In this document: positions 24,729 to 34,144 of the stretch, piece by piece
Numbering within the stretch: position 1 is the stretch's first letter
Layout of the letters: every line of letters begins with the position of its first letter
Source of the DNA: an uncultured Acetatifactor sp.
Lineage (GTDB): Bacteria; Bacillota; Clostridia; Lachnospirales; Lachnospiraceae
Length of the DNA stretch: 60,144 bases
Reading direction: 5' to 3'
Assembly (NCBI GenBank): GCA_910584865.1
Contig: CAJUCE010000031.1
Span: forward strand, 1 to 60,144
Translations under genes and position numbers: made by a program
The notes under the pieces: model-generated
The model's database searches: none
Told to the model about the DNA's origin: nothing
Seen by the model: the letters and a program-made list of their open reading frames with translations, nothing else

Positions 24729-26507
24729 TTATCGTTTCAAATTAGTTAATTCTTCCAGAAGCGTATCCGATACGGTAATAATACGGCTGTTGGCCTGGAA
24801 ACCGCGCTGTGTGGTGATCATTTCCGTAAATTCGGAGGACAGATCCACATTGCTCATCTCCAGCTGACCCGTTGACATATAGTCGCCGTCTGCCGTAATA
24901 TCCACACCCACACCGTCAAACAGACCGGAGTTGAGCGTAGCGGAGTACAGATTATCCGCCAGCTTCTCCAGACCGGAAGCATTGGCGAACTTGGCTGTGG
25001 CGATCTGGCCCAGCAGCTTCGTCATGCCGTTGTCATAGCTTGCGTAGATCATACCATTCTGCTGTATGGACACGCCGATCATGGCGCCGTTGCGGCGTCC
25101 GGAACCGGTATTGAACTCGTCGTCAGCGCCGTTGGTAGCGCCGATGGTGGAGGTTCCCTTGTTGTCTACGTTGGAAGTACCGGAAAGATCAATAACAATA
25201 TTTTCGAAATTACCGTTGCCAACACCTGCTCCGCTCAGGTTCAGTGTAACTGTTGATGCCGTCGCCATTCCGTTAATATTCTCAAATTTACCATTTGATG
25301 CATTGTATTGAACGGTTACACCATTAAAATAGCGACCTGAAATTTCGATTTCTCCGGTTTGTGCATTCGCTACACTGGAAATAGTATCTGCGCCGCCTGC
25401 GCCGCCCTGATTCAGAAGCAGCTGTCTTACAGAAGTAGCAGTAGTAGGAGGAGTAACAGTATCATCTGTTATTCCATATCGTAAATTTAAAAACTCATCT
25501 GTAGAGCCCTCATATCCGTATGCTTTGGCAATCTCATCCAGCACATCCTGAACTGTTGTAACTGGATCTGTAGTATCATCAACAACCTCACTCCCCGCTT
25601 TAAAAGCACCATTATCAATAATCTTCGTAAGATCTGCTACCGGTACCTTAGTTCCGGCTCCATCATCTTTTTCTAATACACTGCCATTCCAACTATACCC
25701 GGTACCAAGACTCACCTTACTCGCCAAATCCTGCTGTGCATTTGCCGTCCCAAACACAGCCGCCTTCTGCTCTTCGGTCATCTCCACCAGATTCCCGTCC
25801 TCATCCTCAATCTTATCCAGCTCCAGGCTGTAAACATTCTTCGCCTTGCTGTCCGACTGCTTAAACACGAACTTAGCCGTGTACTTGTACCCCAGGGAAT
25901 CAAAGAAGTTAAAATTCACCACCCTGCCGTTTGCGCTGGTCACATCCGTGTCCAGCTTATCGATAATCCCTGACATATAACCCTGGGTAGTTGCCTCGGG
26001 CGGATAGGTCATATTCGCAGAGCTCATAATCCGCAGAGCGGACACCGTATCCTTCTTGATGGCGCCGGTCTCCTCGTCCACCTGCCAGCCCATTACATTG
26101 TAGCCGATACTGGTCATAGCCAGGTTGCCTGCACCGTCCACATAGAAAGAACCGTCTCTGGTGAAATAATTCTCCTGTCCGTTGTTCACCACGAAGAAAT
26201 TCTCTCCGGTGATCATGATGTCAAAGGGATTTCCCGTTGACTGGCTGGCGCCCTGCCCCGTAATATTCACATTGATGGCGCTGGTCTTCACACCGAGACC
26301 GATCTGCCTGGGGTTCACGCCGCCGGTTCCCGTACTTGCATTGGCGCCGCTGGCCTTCTGGGTGGTCTGGCTCATCAGCGATGCAAATGTCATCGTACTG
26401 GATTTGTATGCAACTGTGTTAACGTTTGCGATGTTATGACCGATAACATCCATTCTGGTCTGATGTGTCTTAAGTCCGGACACACCAGAAAAAAGTGATC
26501 TCATCAT
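24729..26507 (-). CDS. flgE: flagellar hook protein FlgE
   Basis: The 592-residue hook protein has the conserved N-terminus MMRSLFSGVSGLKTHQTRMD with IGHNIANVNTVAYKSSTMTF and a conserved C-terminus (MSNVDLSSEFTEMITTQRGF, then QANSRIITVSDTLLEELTNL). The middle (about residues 200-460) is variable and clearly more AT-rich than the flanks, corresponding to the exposed hook domains. It is longer than the usual 400-450 residues. The TIGR02530-type gene and flgD (hook cap) precede it. Confidence 0.95.
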   Translation of the reverse strand: MMRSLFSGVSGLKTHQTRMDVIGHNIANVNTVAYKSSTMTFASLMSQTTQKASGANASTGTGGVNPRQIGLGVKTSAINVNITGQGASQSTGNPFDIMITGENFFVVNNGQENYFTRDGSFYVDGAGNLAMTSIGYNVMGWQVDEETGAIKKDTVSALRIMSSANMTYPPEATTQGYMSGIIDKLDTDVTSANGRVVNFNFFDSLGYKYTAKFVFKQSDSKAKNVYSLELDKIEDEDGNLVEMTEEQKAAVFGTANAQQDLASKVSLGTGYSWNGSVLEKDDGAGTKVPVADLTKIIDNGAFKAGSEVVDDTTDPVTTVQDVLDEIAKAYGYEGSTDEFLNLRYGITDDTVTPPTTATSVRQLLLNQGGAGGADTISSVANAQTGEIEISGRYFNGVTVQYNASNGKFENINGMATASTVTLNLSGAGVGNGNFENIVIDLSGTSNVDNKGTSTIGATNGADDEFNTGSGRRNGAMIGVSIQQNGMIYASYDNGMTKLLGQIATAKFANASGLEKLADNLYSATLNSGLFDGVGVDITADGDYMSTGQLEMSNVDLSSEFTEMITTQRGFQANSRIITVSDTLLEELTNLKR

Positions 26508-26587
26508 AGTAATCAGTTCCTCCTGAATTGGAACGAAGCATGCTCCTCTCTGTCATTCGAAAAGCTATAACCTCCTCGAAGGTCCGG

Positions 26588-27001
26588 TTATATAATCACT
26601 GCTCCGTTGATATTTGTAAATATGTTCTCATCTGTTTCCGTACTGTCCATTGCTGTGACGACCGTCTGGTTGGGTACATTCACGATAAACGCCAGCTGAT
26701 CCACGATCACCAGAGAATCTCTGATGCCCTTTAGCTGGGCCTTTTTTGTCCCCGACTCAAGCCTCATAAGCTGTGTGTCACTGAGTTCGATATTGCGGTC
26801 CGCCAGTCTCCCCATGGCATGCTTGGAGAACTTCAGACCCCCCGCCTCCGTCAGTGCCTTTTGCCGTAAAACATCCTGAAAGGATAAGCCATTCATGGCC
26901 TGGCCGTCCGTGGCCTTCTGAACCTGTGTCTTCTGCCCTGCAGTCAGATACCGGCCCTTCAGCTGTTCAATGGAGATATACCCATTGTTCTGAATATCCA
27001 T
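26588..27001 (-). CDS. TIGR02530-type flagellar operon protein
   Basis: A 137-residue protein whose second half (GLKFSKHAMGRLADRNIELS, then LVIVDQLAFIVNVPNQTVVT) matches the conserved flagellar operon family catalogued as TIGR02530, found between flgD and flgE in Firmicutes. Its role is unknown; it may help hook assembly. The placement between flgD and flgE fits. Confidence 0.85.
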   Translation of the reverse strand: MDIQNNGYISIEQLKGRYLTAGQKTQVQKATDGQAMNGLSFQDVLRQKALTEAGGLKFSKHAMGRLADRNIELSDTQLMRLESGTKKAQLKGIRDSLVIVDQLAFIVNVPNQTVVTAMDSTETDENIFTNINGAVII

Positions 27002-27019
27002 CCTTGTAAACTCCTTTAT

Positions 27020-27766
27020 TTATGCTTCACCGGCGTCTTCGGTTCCTTCCGTTCCCTCCGTACCGGGTTCCTTATCTTCCTCTTCCCCCGTATCAGGCGT
27101 CTCCCCCGGCTCTTTATCCTCACCTTCCGCCGCTGCTCTGACTTCCTTCAGCCTCTCGATATACTTGTTCAGCGTCTTCACCGTATCCGAAGCCACAAAG
27201 CTCTTCTCGTAATCGTTCATCTCATTGTAGATCTTCTCCAGTTCGTCGATCTTCTCCGCATGAGACATATCGATAGCGCTTACCTTGGGCAGCTTGTTGA
27301 GCTCAACGTTGAAATTATAAGCTTTGTCATATGCATTCTTGTACTCCAGATCAACCACGGTGTCCACATCATCGATGGAATAAAGGGACTCTTCGATGGC
27401 AACATAAGCTTTTCCGTTCTCAAAAGCCACATAGTCTACCTTACCATATTTATAAGTAGGTTCTCCGTCCGATCCTGTGGTTTTCACATACACATAATCT
27501 CCTACCAGAGAAGTAGCCCTGGATAACTCGGATGTAGCTGCCATATTCTGCATCTGCTCCACCTGAGAAAACTGCGCATACTGGGAAATGAATTCCGTAT
27601 TGGATGTAGGCTCCAAGGGATCCTGATACTGCATCTGGGCTACCAGAAGCTGCAGGAACGCCTCCTTATCCATGCCGTTCTTCGTGGCAGTGAGCTCTTT
27701 TTTCAGAGACTTCTGGGACTCTGTCTCCACGATCTTCCCGTCTTTTACGGGCGCCATTAAAGCCAT
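27020..27766 (-). CDS. flgD: flagellar hook assembly scaffold FlgD
   Basis: Start ATG 27766 (MALMAPVKDG) has AAAGGAG at proper distance; the ATG at 27772 is too close to it. The 248-residue product has the FlgD signature KEAFLQLLVAQMQYQDPLEP, then SNTEFISQYAQFSQVEQMQN, followed by a divergent tail rich in Glu, Pro, Gly and Thr. FlgD caps the growing hook. fliK is directly before it. Confidence 0.93.
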   Translation of the reverse strand: MALMAPVKDGKIVETESQKSLKKELTATKNGMDKEAFLQLLVAQMQYQDPLEPTSNTEFISQYAQFSQVEQMQNMAATSELSRATSLVGDYVYVKTTGSDGEPTYKYGKVDYVAFENGKAYVAIEESLYSIDDVDTVVDLEYKNAYDKAYNFNVELNKLPKVSAIDMSHAEKIDELEKIYNEMNDYEKSFVASDTVKTLNKYIERLKEVRAAAEGEDKEPGETPDTGEEEDKEPGTEGTEGTEDAGEA

Positions 27767-27830
27767 ATACATTCTCCTTTCTTTTTACTATTTTCGGATT
27801 GCTGTCTCTCCATACCGTCTGTCCTTCAAA

Positions 27831-29294
27831 TCACGCACTGTAACTCACAGTGCTTCCTCCAACTGCCACCAGATCATCCGCCGGCCCGTCCTGTCCGTCT
27901 GCATCCGGTGCGTCAGTCCCGCTTAGACGGACTCTCCTGCTCCGTCCGCGCTTTGCGTTCTCCTGGGGTTCTCTCCCCCGTCCCTGCTCCAGATTTCTCT
28001 CGAATTCATGGGTCTGTACAGTGACTTCGATAGATTCCACCTTGACGCCCTGCTCCTCGAACTGCTCTCTGAGCTGTACTACCTGGCTTTCCAACGCCTC
28101 TTTCACCGCCTCGTTCTGTGCGATAAAGTTAGCCGTCACCATGCCGCCTTTGGAAACCAGCTGTACCTGCAGCGTCCCCAGACTTTCGGGATGAAGCTGC
28201 ATCTCCAGATTGGTGGTGTCCGCGTTCAGCTGCAATTTCATGTAATCCATAATCTGGTCCATGATCTGCCTGGTATTGCTGCTCCAGGAAGTACTTTGGG
28301 GGACCTCTTCAGCCTGCTGTAACTGGGGCTGGAACTGTGTCTCTTTGAGATTCTGGGTAAACAGATTCATCGGCTCGCCTTTGTCCCGATGGCTCTCCGA
28401 ATGTGTCTCTTCCCTGTCTGTCTGCCCCTGGGTCTGCCGCCCGGTCTGCTGCGCTTCCTCCACGCCGTCCCCGGCTGTTCTTTCTGCCGGCAAAACCGGT
28501 TCTTCCTCAGCAGTCTGGTTCTCCCGAGACCCGTCATTTTTTTCCACGATAACAGGAACAGATTCTTCGGTTTTTTCCTCCGCCGCTTCCTTTATAAGAG
28601 TAAGCAGCTCTTCCGGATCGGCATCCAATGTCTCGGCGCTCTCCTGAACCATTTCCGTTCTCTGCGCCATCAATGCCTGATACCGGTCATACAATCCTTC
28701 ATCCATGAGCAAAGCATAAGAATCTTCTGCGCCGCCCAAACTAAGCAGCAGCTTCCCAAGCTTTGATGCATCCAGCAAATCCAGCTGCCCTAACCCCAGG
28801 TCTTCCATCACTGCCTGCAATTCTTCCGGCTCGATTCCAAATACCTCCGCAATCTGCTGCAACAGATTCCACGCCGCCGTGTTCAGTACTTCCATGGCTT
28901 CTTCCTGCGCGTCAACGGAAACCTCTTCCGTCCCGCCGGTACCCTGTTTCTGCGTACCTTCGGAAACGCTTTCTGTCTCACCGCTCTCATCCGAAACCGT
29001 CTCCCGGCCCCCGGTATCTTCCGGCTGCGTATTTTCGGTTTCCTTCCCGTTGCTGCTCTGTACCGCCTGGCTTTGACTGTCTTCCGCCGCCCGATCGCTT
29101 CCGCTCTCCCTGGCGACACTGCCTGAAGGATTCTCCTGCAGCGTACTGTTCTGGAAAGAATCGTCCGCAGTACCCTTGCTCATCTGTGCGCTCCAGATTT
29201 TCTGGAAATCTCCGGTTCCCTGGCTTTTACCGCTCTGTGATACCGGCAGATTCATCAGTGCCGAACCTACATCCTTTACAGATGTGCCTGTCAT
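27831..29294 (-). CDS. fliK: hook-length control protein FliK
   Basis: A 487-residue secreted ruler protein. The N-terminal two thirds are low-complexity, Gln/Glu/Ser-rich. The C-terminal domain (LEMQLHPESLGTLQVQLVSK and onward) has the FliK core motif that touches FlhB to switch export specificity. It is preceded by a good sigma-D-type promoter. ATG 29294 follows AAAGGAGG. Confidence 0.9.
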   Translation of the reverse strand: MTGTSVKDVGSALMNLPVSQSGKSQGTGDFQKIWSAQMSKGTADDSFQNSTLQENPSGSVARESGSDRAAEDSQSQAVQSSNGKETENTQPEDTGGRETVSDESGETESVSEGTQKQGTGGTEEVSVDAQEEAMEVLNTAAWNLLQQIAEVFGIEPEELQAVMEDLGLGQLDLLDASKLGKLLLSLGGAEDSYALLMDEGLYDRYQALMAQRTEMVQESAETLDADPEELLTLIKEAAEEKTEESVPVIVEKNDGSRENQTAEEEPVLPAERTAGDGVEEAQQTGRQTQGQTDREETHSESHRDKGEPMNLFTQNLKETQFQPQLQQAEEVPQSTSWSSNTRQIMDQIMDYMKLQLNADTTNLEMQLHPESLGTLQVQLVSKGGMVTANFIAQNEAVKEALESQVVQLREQFEEQGVKVESIEVTVQTHEFERNLEQGRGREPQENAKRGRSRRVRLSGTDAPDADGQDGPADDLVAVGGSTVSYSA

Positions 29295-29429
29295 TTTCTA
29301 CCTCCTTTCTTCCCTCGGAGCCGTCCGTCCTTACATCCCCGGCAGCTCCGGTTTCTTCTATCGGAAAATATCGGTAAATTCCTGACAAGAATTTTCTATC
29401 AGGGAATCAGCCGATAACCTCCCCTTTAT

Positions 29430-29456
29430 ATATCGGCCGGACAGTTTCCGCTCTTA
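29430..29456 (-). promoter_or_regulatory. candidate sigma-D (sigma-28) promoter upstream of fliK
   Basis: On the minus strand TAAG (29453-29456) is followed by exactly 15 bases and GCCGATAT (29430-29437). The Bacillus subtilis sigma-D consensus is TAAA-N15-GCCGATAT, so 11 of 12 specified bases match. It lies over the end of the MotE-like gene, about 135 bases before fliK. The leader between contains a stem-loop (TTCCTGA pairing with TCAGGGAA, near 29377-29405). Confidence 0.75.
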
Positions 29457-30317
29457 AGACCCGGGATTCATTATTTTCGTCAGCTTGGCGCCGATCTCCG
29501 GATCGATGACATTCATGATCTCCGCTCTTTCCTCCACGGACATCCCTTCCAATATTCGAGCCACCAGCTCCAGCCTGTCGTCCATCTCTTCAAACACCTT
29601 CGCCGCCTGCTTGGGCTTCATATTGGAATAGGTCTTCACAAAATCTTCCACTTCTTTATCTGCCTGCTGCTGAGTGAGCACCTGCTTGAGGATATATTCC
29701 ATGGTGGCGGAATCCATGGATTCATAGTACTTTATCAGCCCGTCCGGATCGATTTCTGCCACTTCCTCATAAAACTCCGTCTTAATCCGCTGAAATTCCA
29801 CCTGTCTCTGCTCAAATTCCTGCAGCCTGAGCACTTCCGCCTTCAGCGACTCTATCTCTGAAGACTTCGCATTGGAAGCGGTCTGTTCTCTCTCCAGCTC
29901 CTGTTCCAGCTGTTTGATATAGTCCACCGCCTCCTCCAGACTTTCATAACCGCCGTATCCTTCCGTCTCCGAAGGGGCCTGTGCCGGCGCCTTGGAAGGC
30001 AATATCATGTTCAGCACCGGCACATCCTTCAGAATCGGTGTCACCACGCTGCTTCCGAAACCGCCCACGTCCATTTTGATCACCACGCAGACAATCGCCA
30101 CCCACAAAACGATGATCACCAGCGTAGCCATGACGGTAACCAGGCCGTTTCCCCCGTCCTCGCCCAGGGCTTCCTCCTGCTTGGCGATCTCGGCAGCTCT
30201 GCGTTTGGCTTCCTTTTTCTGTGCCTTCTTCTCCTGCTTAAACTGCTTTTTCTCTTCTTTTAACCTTGCCTTTTCCTCTTCCGCCGCAGCGGCCAGAGCA
30301 TTCAAATCCTTTGCCAT
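29454..30317 (-). CDS. MotE-like flagellar chaperone protein (MgtE N-domain-like)
   Basis: The 287-residue product has a very charged N-terminal coiled coil (KARLKEEKKQFKQEKKAQKK), one membrane helix (VTVMATLVIIVLWVAIVCVV), a second coiled coil, and a C-terminal helical domain (YSNMKPKQAAKVFEEMDDRL, then ILEGMSVEERAEIMNVIDPE) like MotE/YlxF and the N-domain of MgtE. MotE-type proteins aid stator stability and sit in the same operon slot as YlxF, between fliJ and fliK. The long charged segment before the membrane helix is unusual. Confidence 0.8.
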   Translation of the reverse strand: MAKDLNALAAAAEEEKARLKEEKKQFKQEKKAQKKEAKRRAAEIAKQEEALGEDGGNGLVTVMATLVIIVLWVAIVCVVIKMDVGGFGSSVVTPILKDVPVLNMILPSKAPAQAPSETEGYGGYESLEEAVDYIKQLEQELEREQTASNAKSSEIESLKAEVLRLQEFEQRQVEFQRIKTEFYEEVAEIDPDGLIKYYESMDSATMEYILKQVLTQQQADKEVEDFVKTYSNMKPKQAAKVFEEMDDRLELVARILEGMSVEERAEIMNVIDPEIGAKLTKIMNPGS

Positions 30318-30386
30318 ATGTCATCTCCCAAACAAAATCCGTAAACTAAGATTCTCCCCCGAAAACGCCGCTGCGCAAATCCTCCG

Positions 30387-30860
30387 CTAAGCAGATTCCT
30401 CCGCTCTTTTGTCCTCATTGCCATGCTGTCCATAAGTGTAGCTGACCAGCTGGTCTATCTCCTTGCTCTCCTGCCGCTTTTCCTCCATCAGAAAAGCCTC
30501 AAAGGCTTTGTCCCTCAATGTCTCATGAGTCTTGCGTTCCATCCGGACCTCTGTCAGCCGCTTTCTGGCCTCTTCCAGATTCCGCTCCGCCGTATTTACA
30601 TTGATCTGCTGCTGCTCTATGTAATCATCCATGCACCGGACCGCAGCTTTGTTCTCTCCGATCTCTCTCAGATTCAGCCTGCCGGATAAAAGACTCATTG
30701 CCCTCTGCTCATATCCTCTCTTCCGGTCAAACAGTGCCTCCAGACGCTGCTCTTCCTCATCCAGAGCCGCCTTCGCCGTAGAGAATTCCTGCTTTGCCTG
30801 GGTCTCCAGCTTCAGTTTGATATTCAGGATACTCTGCATGGAATACCGAAATCTTGCCAT
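30387..30860 (-). CDS. fliJ: flagellar export chaperone FliJ
   Basis: The 157-residue product is nearly all amphipathic helix (MARFRYSMQSILNIKLKLET and onward), as FliJ proteins are. FliJ sits in the FliI ATPase hexamer and couples ATP use to export. It lies directly after fliI. Confidence 0.9.
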   Translation of the reverse strand: MARFRYSMQSILNIKLKLETQAKQEFSTAKAALDEEEQRLEALFDRKRGYEQRAMSLLSGRLNLREIGENKAAVRCMDDYIEQQQINVNTAERNLEEARKRLTEVRMERKTHETLRDKAFEAFLMEEKRQESKEIDQLVSYTYGQHGNEDKRAEESA

Positions 30861-30895
30861 TTCGATCCCCTTTCAAAATGCATTTTCATGCCCTG

Positions 30896-32209
30896 TCACT
30901 TTTCAAACAGCCTTTTGAGCATATTCACACTGTCCTCGAAGGAAAATTTCTCCTCCACATCCTGGCACAGAAACCGATTCACCGCGTCAATTTTGGATAT
31001 TGCATAGTCAATAGACGGATTGCTTCCGCTCTTATAGGCGCCGATGTTGATCAAGTCCTCCGCTTCATTATAAGTAGCAAGCACGTTTTTCAGCTTGCCT
31101 GCCGCCTGCTTATGTTCTTTGGTGGCAATCTGGCTCATACATCTGGAAATACTCTGCAGAATGTCGATGGCGGGATAATGATTCTTATGCCCCAGCTTTC
31201 TGTCCAACATAATATGGCCGTCCAGAATACTTCTGGCGGTGTCCGTAATGGGCTCATTGAAATCGTCCCCGTCCACAAGCACCGTATACAATCCTGTAAT
31301 AGAGCCTCTGGCTGCACATCCCGCCCGCTCTAAAAGCTTCGGCATCTCCGAATACACGCTGGGGGGATACCCCCTGGTCACGGGAGGTTCCCCCCTGGCA
31401 AGACCGATCTCACGCTGTGCCATGGAGAAACGGGTCAGGGAATCCATCATCAGGAGCACATCCTTCCCCCGATCCCTGAAATACTCTGCGATCGCCGTAG
31501 CTGTCTTGGCCGCTTTATTCCGCTCCAGAGCAGGCCTGTCGGAAGTAGCCACCACCACCACGGAACGCCGCATTCCCTCTTCTCCCAAATCGCGTTCTAT
31601 AAATTCCCGCACCTCACGGCCCCGCTCGCCGATCAGTGCAATCACATTCACATCTGCCTTGGTATTTCTTGCAAACATTCCCATCAATGTGGATTTCCCC
31701 ACACCGGAACCGGCAAAGATACCAATACGCTGCCCCTTTCCCACCGTAATCAGGCCGTCTACCGCCTTCACCCCAAGCGGAAGCACCTCGTCGATGATCT
31801 TTCTGCTCATGGGTTCCGGAGGCGCAGCCTCCACTAAATACGGCGCACCGTCAAAACGTGTACCGTCCAAGGGTAATCCCAGCCCGTCCAGGGACTTGCC
31901 CAACAAGGCATCGCTCACTGTTACCAGCAAAGGGTTATCCGTATTTTCGACGATACAGCCAAGTGCAATCCCGTCCACGGAATCATAGGGCATCAGCAGC
32001 GTCTTTTTGTCCTTGAAGCCCACTACCTCCGCCAGAATCGGCCTGCCTTCCCCCTCGGGAGTGATCCGGCAGATATCACCCAGCTTTGCGTCAGGTCCGG
32101 CCGATTCAATGGTGAGTCCCACCACATTCACGACCTTCCCCTTCTTTTTATAAAAGTTCAGCTCCGTCAATCTATTATATTTTGCGAAATCTATATTGGC
32201 TGTCCGCAA
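30896..32209 (-). CDS. fliI: flagellum-specific ATPase FliI
   Basis: The 437-residue ATPase has Walker A GSGVGKST (167-174), IGERGREVREFIERDLGEEG, VLLMMDSLTRFSMAQREIGL as Walker B and the arginine-finger region. These match the F-type rotary-related export ATPases. It unfolds and delivers substrates at the export gate with FliH and FliJ. Neighbouring order fliH-fliI-fliJ is standard. Confidence 0.97.
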   Translation of the reverse strand: MRTANIDFAKYNRLTELNFYKKKGKVVNVVGLTIESAGPDAKLGDICRITPEGEGRPILAEVVGFKDKKTLLMPYDSVDGIALGCIVENTDNPLLVTVSDALLGKSLDGLGLPLDGTRFDGAPYLVEAAPPEPMSRKIIDEVLPLGVKAVDGLITVGKGQRIGIFAGSGVGKSTLMGMFARNTKADVNVIALIGERGREVREFIERDLGEEGMRRSVVVVATSDRPALERNKAAKTATAIAEYFRDRGKDVLLMMDSLTRFSMAQREIGLARGEPPVTRGYPPSVYSEMPKLLERAGCAARGSITGLYTVLVDGDDFNEPITDTARSILDGHIMLDRKLGHKNHYPAIDILQSISRCMSQIATKEHKQAAGKLKNVLATYNEAEDLINIGAYKSGSNPSIDYAISKIDAVNRFLCQDVEEKFSFEDSVNMLKRLFEK

Positions 32210-32244
32210 AACGTAAATCCTCCTTCAGTCACTGCCCGACCGTC

Positions 32245-33102
32245 TCAGCAGTTCTCTTCTTTTGTCCACGCCAGCAGCATAAGCTGACGCCGCAATTCCG
32301 ATAACTGTGTCCCCAATCCGCAGTCAAAAATACCGTTCTCTGTCTCAATCATACAATCATTTTTACCCAGTGTCAGATCCTCCACCACATCTACAACGGT
32401 ATTTTCCGATACAGCTCCTGCCAGCAGCTGCTTTTTCTGCATGCTGACATATGCATAGTCCTCTTTCGATACGTGAATAATAAAACTCCTGCTTCCTTCC
32501 AGTTTATGCAGAACCGTAGAAATCAGTGAAGTCAATATCTCACGGTAGGAAGAAAGCTCTATCTGGAAAATGTGCTCGTAAATCCCCGTAATCGTATCCA
32601 CAAACTGAGGCTCCAATATGTCGATCTGCTGTTGGTAAGCCTCCTCCAGATTCTGCGCCTTTTCCAGATATTCCTGCTCCATGGCGCCTTCATGGGCCTG
32701 GGCCTTAACGAGCCCTTCCTGATATCCCTGCTGCCTGGCCTGGCTCAATACCTGGGCCTTCTCGGACGCGGCTTCTTCCCTGGCCTTGCTGCAGATCTGT
32801 TCCGCCTCTTCTCTGGCCTGGGCCAACAGCGCCTGGGCCTCGGCCCTGGCCTGTTCCAATATCTCCTTCGCATCGTCCTGCGCCTTGATGACATTTCCGT
32901 CGCCGCCGGGAGCCTCCATGATCTCGGCCGGCATCAGCCCGGACACAAAGCCCTCTTCTCCGGAAGAAGCGTGGGTGATCTCCGCCAGCTTTTCCAGCCG
33001 CTGCCGGACCAGTTCATTGCTGTCAATAATCCTTTTCTCCTCGTCCTGCGGTACATTCGCATAAAAATGCTTTACCAGATTACTAGACCACAATCTCGTC
33101 AC
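32245..33102 (-). CDS. fliH: FliI regulator FliH
   Basis: This 285-residue protein has an Ala/Glu/Gln-rich helical middle (EILEQARAEAQALLAQAREE and onward) and a C-terminal domain like the V-ATPase E subunit (VDVVEDLTLGKNDCMIETEN near residue 235), the FliH plan. It anchors FliI to the C-ring. Its start overlaps the fliG end by 20 bases. Confidence 0.9.
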   Translation of the reverse strand: MTRLWSSNLVKHFYANVPQDEEKRIIDSNELVRQRLEKLAEITHASSGEEGFVSGLMPAEIMEAPGGDGNVIKAQDDAKEILEQARAEAQALLAQAREEAEQICSKAREEAASEKAQVLSQARQQGYQEGLVKAQAHEGAMEQEYLEKAQNLEEAYQQQIDILEPQFVDTITGIYEHIFQIELSSYREILTSLISTVLHKLEGSRSFIIHVSKEDYAYVSMQKKQLLAGAVSENTVVDVVEDLTLGKNDCMIETENGIFDCGLGTQLSELRRQLMLLAWTKEENC

Positions 33103-34105
33103 CTCCGCCTCTGGAAATCACGATCTCACCGGCATCCTCCAGCTTCCGGATGATATTGACGATCTTCTGCTGTGCTTCCTCTACATCCTTCATACGCACA
33201 GGTCCCATAAAGTCCATATCCTCCTTGATCATAACTGCCAGACGCTTGGATACATTATTGAATATGGTATTCTTCACTTCTTCGTTCGCGTTCTTCAGAG
33301 CGACTGCCAGATCATTGTTCTCCACATCACGCAGCACACGCTGAATCGCTCTGTCGTCCAACAGGAGGATATCCTCGAACACGAACATCTTTTTCCTGAT
33401 TTCTTCCGCCAGCTCCGGTACTTCCACTTCCAGCGTTTCCATAATATGACGCTCCGTACCGCGGTCCACCGAATTCAGGATTTCCACCACTGCATCTACG
33501 CCGCCGATAATCGTGTAATCCTGGTTGACCAGGCTGGCAAGCTTGGATTCCAATACTTTCTCCACCTCTTTGATGATATCGGGGCTTGTGCGGTCCATCA
33601 CCGCAATACGTCTCGCCACATCGGCCTGCTTCTCCGGAGGCAGGGCCGATACCAGCTGCGCCGCCTGTCCCGGCGCCATATAGGACAAAATCAAGGCGAC
33701 AGTCTGCGGGTGCTCATCCTGAATAAAGTTGATCAGCTGTGACGCATCCGTCTTACGCACAAATTCGAAAGGCCTCACCTGCAACGATGCCGTCAGCTTG
33801 CCGATTACATCCATGGCCTTCTCGGATCCAAGAGCCTTCTCCAACAGATCCTTGGCGTAACCGATACCGCCCTCCGCAATATATTGCTGCGCCAGGCATA
33901 CCTCGTAAAATTCATTGATGACGTCTTCCTTCACCTGCGGCGTTACGCTTCTGGTATTGGCAATCTCCAGCGTCAGCTCCTCGATTTCCTCTTCTTTCAA
34001 ATGCTTAAAAATACCGGCAGAACGTTCCGGCCCCAGCGAGATCAGGAGAATGGCAGCCTTCTGTATTCCTCTGATCCCCGCCTCATTTGCTGAACTCTTT
34101 GGCAT
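33083..34105 (-). CDS. fliG: flagellar motor switch protein FliG
   Basis: The 340-residue FliG has the N-terminal MS-ring binding domain (GIRGIQKAAILLISLGPERS), the middle EHPQTVALILSYMAPGQAAQ motif and the C-terminal torque helix region (FVFEDILLLDDRAIQRVLRD) with charged residues that face MotA. Length is standard. Confidence 0.97.
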   Translation of the reverse strand: MPKSSANEAGIRGIQKAAILLISLGPERSAGIFKHLKEEEIEELTLEIANTRSVTPQVKEDVINEFYEVCLAQQYIAEGGIGYAKDLLEKALGSEKAMDVIGKLTASLQVRPFEFVRKTDASQLINFIQDEHPQTVALILSYMAPGQAAQLVSALPPEKQADVARRIAVMDRTSPDIIKEVEKVLESKLASLVNQDYTIIGGVDAVVEILNSVDRGTERHIMETLEVEVPELAEEIRKKMFVFEDILLLDDRAIQRVLRDVENNDLAVALKNANEEVKNTIFNNVSKRLAVMIKEDMDFMGPVRMKDVEEAQQKIVNIIRKLEDAGEIVISRGGGDEIVV

Positions 34106-34144
34106 GATATATGTACCTCATTTCATTCCCGAAACAAACATATT

